Shown here: positions 26,149 to 35,167 of the stretch, one piece after another
Position numbering within the stretch: position 1 is the first letter of the stretch
How the letters are laid out: each line of letters opens with the position of its first letter
NCBI GenBank assembly: GCA_016926875.1
Contig: JAFGNU010000069.1
Location: forward strand, 1-64,000
Direction: 5' to 3'
Origin: Anaerolineae bacterium
Lineage (GTDB): Bacteria; Chloroflexota; Anaerolineae; Aggregatilineales; Aggregatilineaceae
DNA length: 64,000 nucleotides
Translations under genes and position numbers: made by a program
Notes under the pieces: generated by a model
What the model was told of the DNA's origin: nothing
Database searches by the model: none
What the model saw: only the letters and a program-made list of their open reading frames with translations

Positions 26149-27612
26149 TTGACCAACGGCAAAAGCCCTGATGTTTTACGCGGCATTATGTCTTTGGGGA
26201 GCGGCACCCTGCTGACACTCGTGTGCAGTTTCGTTAGCATCAGCATCTCTGCCAGGGCGCTTTCCGAGGATCAGTATGGCGTGTATTTCCTGCTGCTGAC
26301 GATTGTCTACCTGCTGGAGGTAATCTGCAACCTGGGGCTGCGCTCGTCGGCGGCCAAGTTCATTGCCAGCGCCCAAAACGATGACGAGCGGCAGGCTATT
26401 GTCAACAGTGTGTTGACTTTCCGGCTGCTGATGGCGGTAGGCGTGTCACTGCTGGCAGTCATCTGCAAACCACTGATCTTGCTGGCGTTTCCTTCCGACC
26501 TGTTATCCCGGCTGTTTTTATACGTACCCGTGTTGTTTTGCGTCCAGACTGCCGACCTGCTGCTTGACTGCCTGATGCAGGGTTTCCAGTTGTATCGCAA
26601 AATGGCGTTTGTCAAGGGAATGAGCGGGGTGCTGAATCTGGGGCTGGTAGTGTTGTTTTTGCTGCCTCTTGATCTCAGCCTGGAAGGACTGATCCTGGCG
26701 ACAGCGTTGTCGGTGGGGATCACGGCGCTGGTGCGTTACTGGATGATCCCAGGGCACAAAGCGCTCATGCTGGATACGCCTTTGCTGCGACGCATGATCC
26801 GGTTTGGACTGCCGCTGCAAAGCAACGATGTACTGACGTTCATCTCGCAGCGGTTGGACATACTGATCCTGGGCGCGATGGTCAGCCCGAAGTCGGTAGC
26901 ATACCTGGGCGTGGCGTCCAAGATACCGCAGAACTTGCAGCGCTTGTTCGCGTCATTGTATTCGGTGTATTTCCCGCACATGTCCAACCTGTTCGGTCAG
27001 GATCAGCGGGTCAAGGCAAAAAACGTGATGAACCGCTTTTTGCGCCTGACAGCTTTTATCACAGTCTCCGGCGCGTTGTTTACGGTGCTGTTCCAGGATG
27101 AGATCATCACCCTGGTCTTTTCTGAGAAATATCTGCCAAGCGCCCCGGCATTGGGCTTGCTCATGATCATTTTCACTCTCTCGGTGGCCAGCACGATCCT
27201 GGACCATACGCTGATTGCAGCGGATCACCCGGACTATCTGCCGGTGATCAGCCTGGCCGATACGGTGCCCAGCGTCATCGCCAACTTACTGCTGATCCCC
27301 CCGCTTGGGTTTATGGGCGCGGTCTATGCCAAGCTGATCGCCAACATCTGCACTAACCCGGTATCGGTGTGGGCGCTGCTCCGCGAGAAAATCAGCGTGC
27401 GGGTTGGCGCATACCTGAAGCCAATGCTGTTTATGGTGATCTGCCTGGGAATTTACTTTGGTTTGGGCTGGGATTCGCTGGTGATCAAAAGCGCCCTGCT
27501 GGCGTTGTTCGTGGTGCTGTCGATGGCGTTTTCGGTGATCACGCCTACCGACCTGCTGACCATGTTCGAAAACCTGAAGCCAGAGCGCAGACAGCCAGTT
27601 TTTGATAAGTGA
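26149..27612 (+). CDS. Polysaccharide flippase (Wzx/MATE-like)
   Basis: A 487-residue membrane protein of the MOP superfamily with about 12-14 helices. The opening GIMSLGSGTLLTLVCSFVSISISARALS, and the repeated pattern in the second half (MIRFGLPLQSNDVLTFISQRLDILILG), are those of polysaccharide flippases that move undecaprenyl-linked repeat units across the membrane. The start codon is TTG 26149, preceded by GAGGGGG at good distance; an in-frame ATG at 26188 would cut into the first helix. Its last bases overlap the next gene (TGATG), so translation is coupled. Confidence 0.88.
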   Translation: MTNGKSPDVLRGIMSLGSGTLLTLVCSFVSISISARALSEDQYGVYFLLLTIVYLLEVICNLGLRSSAAKFIASAQNDDERQAIVNSVLTFRLLMAVGVSLLAVICKPLILLAFPSDLLSRLFLYVPVLFCVQTADLLLDCLMQGFQLYRKMAFVKGMSGVLNLGLVVLFLLPLDLSLEGLILATALSVGITALVRYWMIPGHKALMLDTPLLRRMIRFGLPLQSNDVLTFISQRLDILILGAMVSPKSVAYLGVASKIPQNLQRLFASLYSVYFPHMSNLFGQDQRVKAKNVMNRFLRLTAFITVSGALFTVLFQDEIITLVFSEKYLPSAPALGLLMIIFTLSVASTILDHTLIAADHPDYLPVISLADTVPSVIANLLLIPPLGFMGAVYAKLIANICTNPVSVWALLREKISVRVGAYLKPMLFMVICLGIYFGLGWDSLVIKSALLALFVVLSMAFSVITPTDLLTMFENLKPERRQPVFDK

Positions 27613-28895
27613 TGGCCGACGTTACGGTATTGTTCGGTGGATTGGTAGTAGGGGCGGTGTCTTACCTGGTTTCGCGGCGGGCGGCGCAGACGTTTCGTGA
27701 TTTTGATTCGAAGCGCTACCCGGCGTTTGTTTACCGGGCCGTTAACCCCGGCGAGTTGGGTATCCCCGTGTTTACCTATCACTCCGTTGCGGGACCAGGT
27801 ACGCCCGATTCGGTTACGCCTGCCGCGTTTGAACGTCACATGTGCCACCTGTCCGCCAATGGGTATTACACTCTGAGCGCGGACGAGCTGCACGCTTATC
27901 TTGTGCGCGGCGAACCCGTGCCGCCCAAGTCGGTCGTCATCACCTTTGACGATGGGCGGGCAACGCTGTGGACGGCTGCCTACCCGATCCTGAAACGATA
28001 CGGCCTGCGCGCGGTGTGTTTCCTGGTGCCCGGTTTTATGTCCGAATCCGGCATGCGATCCGGGCCGGATGGTTCCACCGAAGCTGATCTGAGCGATGTT
28101 CCGGCCCTGACCTGGGACGAGGTGCGGGCGATGCACGACGATGGGCTGGTGGATTTCCAGTCACACACGCTGGATCACACGCGCATTTTCTACGGGCCGG
28201 AGATCAGGGACTTTATCCACCCGGCGTTTGTGTTCGGATACCATAACGTCAGTGTCCCGGTGATGCGTGTCCAGGGCACTGACCGGCTGCATGACAGGCC
28301 GCCGCTGGGGACACCGATCTACCGCAGCCAGCCGAGGATGAGTGCGGCGCGGCGCTTCTTTGATGATGAGGGTCTGCGGAATGCCTGCGTTGAATACGTC
28401 GCGGAACAGGGCGGCGCGGCGTTTTTCGCCCGGTCGGGCTGGCGCGCGGACCTGCGGCGTTATGTGGATGCATACCGCCGGGCGCATGATCTCAACGAGC
28501 GTTTCGAGACACCGGATGAACAGGCCGACGCAATCCAGCACAGCCTGGTCCGCAGCAAGCAGATCATCGAAGAACACCTGCCGGGGCATACGGTCCGGCA
28601 CCTGTGCTATCCCTGGCACCGTTACAGTGTATTGGCCGCCAGCCTGACGAGGGAAGCAGGCTATATCAGCGCCTTCATCGACATCAACCCGCAGAAACCG
28701 CGCCCGAACCCCAACAACCCGTACAGCGTGCAGCGCGTGCTGCCGCTCAACGAGGTTGGCGACGACCCATACCAGATCACGCGTATCGACGCCAGGGACG
28801 ACGTGGTTATGAGCCTGCCGGGTGCGGGGCGGCTGTCCTATGGGCGGCGCGTGGCGGCGCGCTTCCTGCGAGCACCGGGCTTCCTGAAGGACTGA
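27612..28895 (+). CDS. Polysaccharide deacetylase (NodB-fold)
   Basis: A 427-residue probable membrane-anchored deacetylase. Residues 1-25 contain a hydrophobic stretch (VLFGGLVVGAVSYLVS). The NodB core has the metal motifs VITFDDG (near 115) and SHTLDH (near 185), FTYHSV at the start and a CYPW motif near residue 335. A long insert between the motifs sets it apart from small chitin deacetylases. It likely removes N- or O-acetyl groups from the exported polymer. ATG 27612 overlaps the flippase stop (TGATG). A second, unrelated deacetylase occurs at 43592. Confidence 0.87.
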   Translation: MADVTVLFGGLVVGAVSYLVSRRAAQTFRDFDSKRYPAFVYRAVNPGELGIPVFTYHSVAGPGTPDSVTPAAFERHMCHLSANGYYTLSADELHAYLVRGEPVPPKSVVITFDDGRATLWTAAYPILKRYGLRAVCFLVPGFMSESGMRSGPDGSTEADLSDVPALTWDEVRAMHDDGLVDFQSHTLDHTRIFYGPEIRDFIHPAFVFGYHNVSVPVMRVQGTDRLHDRPPLGTPIYRSQPRMSAARRFFDDEGLRNACVEYVAEQGGAAFFARSGWRADLRRYVDAYRRAHDLNERFETPDEQADAIQHSLVRSKQIIEEHLPGHTVRHLCYPWHRYSVLAASLTREAGYISAFIDINPQKPRPNPNNPYSVQRVLPLNEVGDDPYQITRIDARDDVVMSLPGAGRLSYGRRVAARFLRAPGFLKD

Positions 28896-28897
28896 GC

Positions 28898-30106
28898 GTG
28901 CGTATTCTCGTGCTGTCCGACCGCTACCCGCCCTATTACGAGGGCGCGTATGAGCTGAACTGCCAGCAGGTAACCGACGGGCTGCGTGCGCGTGGGCATT
29001 CGCTGACGGTCCTGACCACGACATTCGGATTGAAGCATAAGCGGGTAGACGAGCATATACACCGCGTCCTGCGCTTTCATAACTTCGGCTACCGGAACAA
29101 GCTGCACCGCCGGATACAACATGCACGGCTGTTTTTCCAGTCACGGGCAAACTACCGGCTGGTGCAGCGCCTGGCTGAACAAAGCCAGCCGGACGTGGTA
29201 TTTGTCTGGCACATGCTAGCGACAACGATTTTACCGATCCTGGCCGTGCAGGATATGGGGCTGCCAACGGTTCACCGTGTTGGGAGCCACTGGCTGAACC
29301 ACCTGCGCCGCGAATATGTTGATGATCCGATCCGCTTCAAACGCGGCTACCGGTCGGCGCTCATCGGTTTTCGTCAGTTTGACGAACTGCGGCTCGACAC
29401 GGCGATTTTTGTTGCGCAGGCACTCAAAGACAGTTATCAACATGCAGGCTTTGATCTGGCACAGGCTGTTGTGATTCCTACCGGTATCCCGGCAGAGTGG
29501 ATCGCCGCGCAGCCTCCGCACCGATCACCGGATGGCGCGCTTCGACTGCTGACCGTCGGGCGCGTGGAAGCGCAAAAAGGGCCGGATGTAGTCGTGCAGG
29601 CGGTTGAGCGGCTGGTCAGGGCAAATTACCACGTTCGCCTGGACATGATCGGGCCCGGTCAGCCGGAGTATGTCGCGGCAGTCAAGCAGTTGATCACTGC
29701 GCGCGGCCTGGATACGCATGTACGGTTGGTAGGCTTCCTGCCCCGCCAGGAGCTTTTGCAGCGCTACGCAGACTACGACGCGCTGCTGTTCCCAACGCTG
29801 CGCTGGGAGGGGTTGCCAACCACTATCATCGAGGCGATGGCGAACGGGCTGGCGGTGATCGCCAGTGACATTGGCGGGCCAAAAGACATCATCCGGCACG
29901 ATCAAAATGGGTTGCTTGTACCATCCGGCGATCCGGCTGCCCTGGCGGATGCCGTCGAGCGCCTGGCTGTAACGCCGGGACGAATTGCCGAGATCGGCGC
30001 GGCTGCCATACGTACCATCCGTGAAGGGTTTACATTTGAACGAATGCTGGACCAGTACGAAACGTATCTGAAGGCGCATTGTTCTACGAGGGAGAACCAA
30101 CGATGA
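28898..30106 (+). CDS. GT4 family glycosyltransferase
   Basis: A 402-residue GT-B enzyme. It starts RILVLSDRYPPYYEGAYE, has the hinge strand LRLLTVGRVEAQKGPDVV and the donor-site sequence LLFPTLRWEGLPTTIIEAMANG with the conserved Glu pair, and the GGPKDII loop. The GTG at 28898 is the start: AAGGA lies 6 bases before it, and the family's first strand begins there. Longer readings in the same frame run into the deacetylase gene and are not credible. Its stop overlaps the next gene's ATG (ATGA). Confidence 0.9.
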   Translation: MRILVLSDRYPPYYEGAYELNCQQVTDGLRARGHSLTVLTTTFGLKHKRVDEHIHRVLRFHNFGYRNKLHRRIQHARLFFQSRANYRLVQRLAEQSQPDVVFVWHMLATTILPILAVQDMGLPTVHRVGSHWLNHLRREYVDDPIRFKRGYRSALIGFRQFDELRLDTAIFVAQALKDSYQHAGFDLAQAVVIPTGIPAEWIAAQPPHRSPDGALRLLTVGRVEAQKGPDVVVQAVERLVRANYHVRLDMIGPGQPEYVAAVKQLITARGLDTHVRLVGFLPRQELLQRYADYDALLFPTLRWEGLPTTIIEAMANGLAVIASDIGGPKDIIRHDQNGLLVPSGDPAALADAVERLAVTPGRIAEIGAAAIRTIREGFTFERMLDQYETYLKAHCSTRENQR

Positions 30107-32001
30107 GCGGAATATGTGGCATTGTTCACCGCCAGGCAGACCGCCCGGTCGATCAAACGCTGTTGCAAACTATCAACAACACCATGATTCACCGTGGCCC
30201 GGACGGGGAAGATTATCACCTCGAACCCGGTACCGGGCTGGCTGCGCGCCACCTGACGATAGGTGGATATGTCACATCTCAGCCTGCCAGCGATGCCAGT
30301 GGATCGATCTGGGCGCTGGTAAACGGCGCGATTTTGAACCATGCCGAGTTGCGCGGACGCCTGCTGGCAGATGGGCACACCCTGCAAATGGCCAGCGACG
30401 CCGAAGTAATAGCAACCCTGTACCGCACCGGGGGCGACAGCTTCCCCGAACGGTTGGAAGGCGAGTTTGCCATCGCGTTATGGGATAGCGCTCAACGCCG
30501 TTTGCTGCTGGTCCGGGACCGGTTGGGTGTGAAGCCGCTCTATTTCGCACACATCGACGGATCGCTGGTTTTTGCGTCCGAGCTGCGGGCTGTGATGCAG
30601 CACCCGGCAGTCAGCCGCGAGCTCGACATGCTGGCATATTCGGAATACCTGACGTTCCAGCATTCGCTTGCGCCGCGCACGCTGCTAAAGGATATCCAGA
30701 AGCTGCCGCCGGGCTGTATGGTCGAGTATCACGACGGCAAGCTAAGCACATCGCAATACTGGGATCTGCGCTTCCCGGATGCGGCGGACAATGAGTTCAG
30801 TGTAGATCAACATGTCGAGCGCTTTCGCGAAGTGTTCGCGCTGGCGGTCCGGCAGCGGCTGCCCGATGGCCCGATAGGGTGCTTTCTTTCCGGCGGTATG
30901 GATACCAGCTCGATTGTCGGGATGCTGTCGCACCTGGGCGTGCCGGAGATACGCACCTATTCTGGCGGCTACCGGCTGGATGAGTCGGGTGGAGAGTTGA
31001 GCCGCGCGAAAATCGTCGCGGATCACTTCAACACCCTTCATCATGAGTTGGGCTTTTCCGCGCAGGACTACGCCGATGCCCTGCCCCACTTCATTCGCTA
31101 CATGGATGACCCGGTTGCAGATGAGGCTTCGTTGATCCGGATGCTGCTCACCGGGCGGGCGCGGGATGATGTGCGCGTGCTGCTCGGCGGCGAAGGGGGC
31201 GACGATGTGACGGCTGGCTACCATTGTGATGATTTCTGCAAACGCTTTGATCGCTTGCGCCGGTTCCAACGGCTGCCGCGCTGGCTGCGCTGTGATGTAC
31301 CTGCGCTGCTCAGTCCGTTTTTGCCCGGCAGGCTGCGCGCCTGGCTGGCACGGGGCAACCGCGATCCCTCGACGATCCCCGCCGAGGAGCACTATTCGAT
31401 GGTATGGGCATTCGAGGCTGACGAAAAACGCCGCTACTTCCCGGCGCTGCGTGATATGGACGACCACTGCCACGACCTGGCACGCGAGATATACGCGCGC
31501 AGTAATACAGCCGATCCGCTGTCCCAGTTGTTATACTTCTATACCAAGGTTTGGGCTGCTGAAAACCTGATGATGAGTGCTGACAAGATGACCATGTCGC
31601 ACAGCGTCGAGTTCCGTGCGCCGTTTCTGGATCACCGGTTGGCGGAGTTGTGCGCTGCCATGCCGTCCGCCAACAAGGTGCACCGCGAGCCGGACGGCAG
31701 CTATACGACCAAATACATTCTCAAGCGAGCAATGCATGGTATCCTGCCGGACAACGTGATCAAGATGCCCAAGTCGCCCTTCCAGGTGCCCACTCAGGAA
31801 TGGTTCCAGAGTTCGCTGGCGGGACGCTGCCGGGATGTGTTGTTTTCAGAGAGCGCGCGGACATCCGGCCTGTACGATATTGAACAGGTGCGAGCGCTGT
31901 TTGAGCGACACAGCCAGGCGCCCACCTTACAAACCATGATCCAGATACGCAACGTGTTGTTTTTTGAAATGTGGCGGCAGCTTGTTTTGAATGCTACGTA
32001 A
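30103..32001 (+). CDS. Asparagine-synthetase-like amidotransferase with altered glutaminase site
   Basis: A 632-residue AsnB-family protein. The C-terminal synthetase half is intact, with the PP-loop LSGGMDTSS near 265 and the later KMTMSHSVEFRAPFLDH. The N-terminal Ntn domain begins MSGICGIV: the catalytic Cys2 is Ser. The usual binding motifs RRLSI and NGEIYN read RHLTI and NGAILN, so glutamine hydrolysis is doubtful. In glycan loci such proteins are thought to amidate uronic acids or modify precursors; here the nitrogen donor may be free ammonia, or the adenylating half may form another bond. ATG 30103 overlaps the previous stop. It sits between a GT4 and a dehydrogenase. Confidence 0.88.
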   Translation: MSGICGIVHRQADRPVDQTLLQTINNTMIHRGPDGEDYHLEPGTGLAARHLTIGGYVTSQPASDASGSIWALVNGAILNHAELRGRLLADGHTLQMASDAEVIATLYRTGGDSFPERLEGEFAIALWDSAQRRLLLVRDRLGVKPLYFAHIDGSLVFASELRAVMQHPAVSRELDMLAYSEYLTFQHSLAPRTLLKDIQKLPPGCMVEYHDGKLSTSQYWDLRFPDAADNEFSVDQHVERFREVFALAVRQRLPDGPIGCFLSGGMDTSSIVGMLSHLGVPEIRTYSGGYRLDESGGELSRAKIVADHFNTLHHELGFSAQDYADALPHFIRYMDDPVADEASLIRMLLTGRARDDVRVLLGGEGGDDVTAGYHCDDFCKRFDRLRRFQRLPRWLRCDVPALLSPFLPGRLRAWLARGNRDPSTIPAEEHYSMVWAFEADEKRRYFPALRDMDDHCHDLAREIYARSNTADPLSQLLYFYTKVWAAENLMMSADKMTMSHSVEFRAPFLDHRLAELCAAMPSANKVHREPDGSYTTKYILKRAMHGILPDNVIKMPKSPFQVPTQEWFQSSLAGRCRDVLFSESARTSGLYDIEQVRALFERHSQAPTLQTMIQIRNVLFFEMWRQLVLNAT

Positions 32002-32017
32002 AATCGGAGGCTGAACT

Positions 32018-33145
32018 GTGCGGCACGAGCAGGTCAAGGAACGGCTGAAACAGTTTAAGGAGTATTTTCCACCCCGGCTGCAAGAGTTAGGGGTGCAAAC
32101 CTGGCACGCTATCGAGCTTCCGTTAGGCGCCATGCTGGAACGCCGCTCGATTGTAGAAGTGCACCGTGTGCTATACCCTGCGGCAGAAGTGGCCGACTTT
32201 GCGCAGGAAAGAATACTCGGCCCCACTGCCGATCAGGTGCTGGTTGAAGTCACGTATTCGGTTATGAGTCCTGGCACGGAGCGGGCGCAGTTGCTCGGCC
32301 TGCCGGGTGTCTACAAGCACGTGCGTGGCGCAGCGTTCTATCCGGGCTATTCCGGGGCGGGCACTGTGATCGACGTAGGTCGCCGGGTAACAACCTTTAA
32401 AGTAGGCGACCGGGTTGCAGGGCGCATCAAGCACAGCTCACGCTACGCGGTGCTGCCGGACTTTTTGTTCCATGTTCCCGACAGCGTCTCGCTGGAGCAC
32501 GCCGCGTTTATCGAGCTGGGCATCATCGTCTTGCAGGGGATTCGCAAGGCGCGCATCAAGCCCGGTGAATCGGTGCTGGTGTTGGGCCAGGGCTTGATCG
32601 GACAGATGGCCGACCGCCTGGCCCGTATGTCGGGGGGTGCCCCGGTGGTGGCGGTGGCGCGCTCGAAGGCCAAAGCGCCGGAAGCTACGACTGCCGGTGC
32701 GGCGGATCGCTTCCTGACCGTCGAAGAACTCGAACGAGCAGGGGTTGGCGATGGCTACGACGTGGTCATCGAGGCGACCGGCTCTGCGCACATCCTGCCG
32801 TTTGCGTTCAGCCTGGCGCGGGCAGGTGGGCGTGTGATCGGCCTGGGCACGCCAAAAGGGCGCGGTGAAGTGAACCTGGGCCAAGCCGATGCCCGATCAG
32901 GTGTTACGTTTATCGGCGCGCATATCAGCGGTATGCCGCTTCATGAGCAGTCTGACGGGTTGTGGACCTACCAGGGCGAAGGTGAGTTGTTCATCGATCT
33001 GCTGGCACGCGGTGCGCTGTCGCTGGATGCCCTGATCACGCAGCGCCGCGATCCGGCAGAGGCGGGCAAAGTCTATGAGGCGCTGCGCACCGGCGATTCA
33101 CGTGTGATCGGCATTATGTTTGATTGGCGCAGTTATGCGAAATAA
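32018..33145 (+). CDS. MDR-family (alcohol dehydrogenase-like) oxidoreductase
   Basis: A 375-residue medium-chain dehydrogenase. GroES-like half: VEVTYSVMSPGTERAQL, GYSGAGTVIDVG, FKVGDRVAG. Rossmann half: VLVLGQGLIGQMADRLA and VVIEATGSAHILPFA. The structural and catalytic zinc cysteines of classical alcohol dehydrogenases are not apparent. GTG 32018 has GGAGG 7 bases upstream. It is followed after 16 bases by a Gfo/Idh/MocA gene; elsewhere these two modules occur fused as one bi-domain oxidoreductase in polysaccharide clusters (recalled). The substrate is probably a nucleotide sugar. Confidence 0.85.
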   Translation: MRHEQVKERLKQFKEYFPPRLQELGVQTWHAIELPLGAMLERRSIVEVHRVLYPAAEVADFAQERILGPTADQVLVEVTYSVMSPGTERAQLLGLPGVYKHVRGAAFYPGYSGAGTVIDVGRRVTTFKVGDRVAGRIKHSSRYAVLPDFLFHVPDSVSLEHAAFIELGIIVLQGIRKARIKPGESVLVLGQGLIGQMADRLARMSGGAPVVAVARSKAKAPEATTAGAADRFLTVEELERAGVGDGYDVVIEATGSAHILPFAFSLARAGGRVIGLGTPKGRGEVNLGQADARSGVTFIGAHISGMPLHEQSDGLWTYQGEGELFIDLLARGALSLDALITQRRDPAEAGKVYEALRTGDSRVIGIMFDWRSYAK

Positions 33146-33161
33146 TAAGGGGGATTCACCC

Positions 33162-34319
33162 ATGGAACAGGCAGCAACGTCACCGTTTCAACTATCGCGG
33201 CGGTGGTTCAAGTGGAAGATCGATTTTGACGCGGGTATGTTGGCAGATTCCCTGTCGCCGGAAAAGCGGCTGCGGGTCGGGATCGTGGGCGGTGGCGATA
33301 TCGGGCTGCGCAATGCGAACAGCGTGCACGCCGCGCCTGCCGCTGTGGTGGCTGCCGTGTGCGATAAAAACCCTGGTGTCCTGCGCGAATTGGCGAAGCG
33401 CTTCAAGGTGCCTGGCGTGCCGGAGTATGAAGACCTGTTGAAACGCTCAGACGTGGATGCGGTTATACTCTCTCTGCCACATAAACTACACGCACCATTG
33501 GCCGTGCAGGCTGCACAGGCGGGTAAGCATGTGCTGCTCGAAAAACCGATGGGCGTGGACCTGCCAGCCGCCACCGAGATTGTGGAAGCCTGTCAGAAAG
33601 CAGGCGTCCGGCTGACGGTGAACTTCAGCTTTCGCTACCGACCGGCCATCGAGCTGGCCCGCCAACTAATTCAAGATGAACTGTTAGGCGACATTTGCGG
33701 CATCCAGATCAACATGCTGATGTTCAAAGGGGCGAGCTACTGGGCGGGTGGCTTTACCGCGCGTGCTTCCGGCGACTGGCGCGCCTCGAAAGAGCAGGCG
33801 GGCGGCGGCATCCTGATCTTGCAGGTCTGCCATGCCATCGACTTCCTGCGCTATATCACCGGGCTGGAAGTCAAACGGGTATACAGCGAGTACGGCACGT
33901 TTGGCTCGCCGGTGGAGGTTGAAGACGCTATCGGCGTGTGCCTGTTGTACGACAACGGCGCCATCGGATCGATCACGGCCAGCAGCCACTGGCGCGCCGA
34001 GCGGCTCGACGAGGTGCGCATCTGGGGCACGCATGGCGCGCTGCGAATAGAGACTAACGACCGGCTGGAACTCTGGTCTGCCCGGCGCTGGGGGCAGTTG
34101 TCGCCCGGCAAGGAGCACCACCTGGACAACCTGCCGGACATTGACTACACGGCCAAGTGGATTCACTGCTTTGGGCTGGCCATCGCCAACGATCAGCCGC
34201 ACGACATCACCGGTAAGGACGGCTGGATCAACAACGCCGTGATAGAGGCGGCCTATAACTCGCGCGATTCAGGCCGGGCAGAAGATATGCCAGCCTATCG
34301 CTGGGAGGATGCTACATGA
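33162..34319 (+). CDS. Gfo/Idh/MocA family oxidoreductase
   Basis: A 385-residue NAD(P)-dependent dehydrogenase. After a 45-residue leader it has the dinucleotide site VGIVGGGDIGLRNA, the ILSLPHKLHAPLA strand and the catalytic EKP motif in HVLLEKPMG. The alpha/beta C-domain carries a conserved His region (QVCHAIDFLRYITG). ATG 33162 is taken because AAGGGGG lies 8 bases upstream. It overlaps the next gene (ATGA) and probably forms an enzyme set with the flanking MDR genes to oxidise or epimerise a sugar. Confidence 0.9.
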   Translation: MEQAATSPFQLSRRWFKWKIDFDAGMLADSLSPEKRLRVGIVGGGDIGLRNANSVHAAPAAVVAAVCDKNPGVLRELAKRFKVPGVPEYEDLLKRSDVDAVILSLPHKLHAPLAVQAAQAGKHVLLEKPMGVDLPAATEIVEACQKAGVRLTVNFSFRYRPAIELARQLIQDELLGDICGIQINMLMFKGASYWAGGFTARASGDWRASKEQAGGGILILQVCHAIDFLRYITGLEVKRVYSEYGTFGSPVEVEDAIGVCLLYDNGAIGSITASSHWRAERLDEVRIWGTHGALRIETNDRLELWSARRWGQLSPGKEHHLDNLPDIDYTAKWIHCFGLAIANDQPHDITGKDGWINNAVIEAAYNSRDSGRAEDMPAYRWEDAT

Positions 34320-35098
34320 CGACGCTGGATCACGGTATCGTAGACTGCACCGGATTCGAGATCGTCGCACGCCTGCCCTGGGAAGCTGGAGCAGCGAAAG
34401 GGTGGGGCTTTCTAGTGTGCAAATCCGGATCAGGCGCAGAAAATGAGGCGCTGTACGGTGTGATTGGCCCGGTAAACGGCGAGCAGATCAAGGGGCCGGG
34501 CCTGGGTATTCCCTTGCGCGATGCGCCCGATCCGAACAGCGCGCTGCTCCAGTTTGCGCTGGCGTGCAGCCTGTCGGTGATCGACAAAACTGGCATCGAA
34601 TTGGGCGATGCGCTGGTAGTAGCAGGGGCGAACCCGCTGGGTTTGACCGCACTGGCCGCAGCCAGGCAGCAGGGCGTGCGGACCGCCTGCCTAGTGACGG
34701 GGGCGGACACAGCAGCCAACCGGGAAGCGGCGGAAAAGCTGGCCGATGCTGTCATCGCGTATGATGACGTTGATACCTTCGATGATCAGCTTGATACTTT
34801 CGCCGCAGGGTGCCAGGGCAAGATCGCCTATGCCGACGCTGCCGGATCGCCGGAACCGGTCTTTATCATGGCCGGGCGATTGGAACGCTTTGGGACGCTC
34901 GTGTTTTGCCGCCCGGATTCGATTGTGTCGGTGTTGTTGGCTCTACGCGAAGTCCATCACCTGAGGTCAGCGCGCTATGCGTTCTGGTCCCGGCCCGAAA
35001 CACTGGAACAGGCACTGACGCTCAGCGAGTATTACCGCCGCGCTGTCCGGCTGCTCCAATGGGAACGGGTCGACCTGCCGCTGCCCGATACGCGGTAA
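34316..35098 (+). CDS. Short MDR-like Rossmann protein
   Basis: A 260-residue protein resembling the nucleotide-binding half of a zinc-type dehydrogenase (LVVAGANPLGLTALAAARQQG near residue 100, IAYADAAGSPEPVF near 175) with only a remnant of the GroES-like part. It is about 100 residues shorter than a full MDR enzyme and has no zinc ligands. The glycine pattern GANPLG departs from GxGxxG. It may be an inactive regulatory or structural partner of the two preceding dehydrogenases, to which it is translationally coupled. Function unknown. Confidence 0.75.
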   Translation: MTTLDHGIVDCTGFEIVARLPWEAGAAKGWGFLVCKSGSGAENEALYGVIGPVNGEQIKGPGLGIPLRDAPDPNSALLQFALACSLSVIDKTGIELGDALVVAGANPLGLTALAAARQQGVRTACLVTGADTAANREAAEKLADAVIAYDDVDTFDDQLDTFAAGCQGKIAYADAAGSPEPVFIMAGRLERFGTLVFCRPDSIVSVLLALREVHHLRSARYAFWSRPETLEQALTLSEYYRRAVRLLQWERVDLPLPDTR

Positions 35099-35167
35099 TG
35101 GGATAGCGAGCACTGTCCATCACCAACCGCCAGGGTATGAGCGTATCGCAAGGGCTGCGAGATTACT

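Noticed and set aside
28161-29267. A 368-codon minus-strand frame
   Set aside because: It is opposite the deacetylase and GT4 genes, rich in Arg/Ala/Pro, with no motif or ribosome site.
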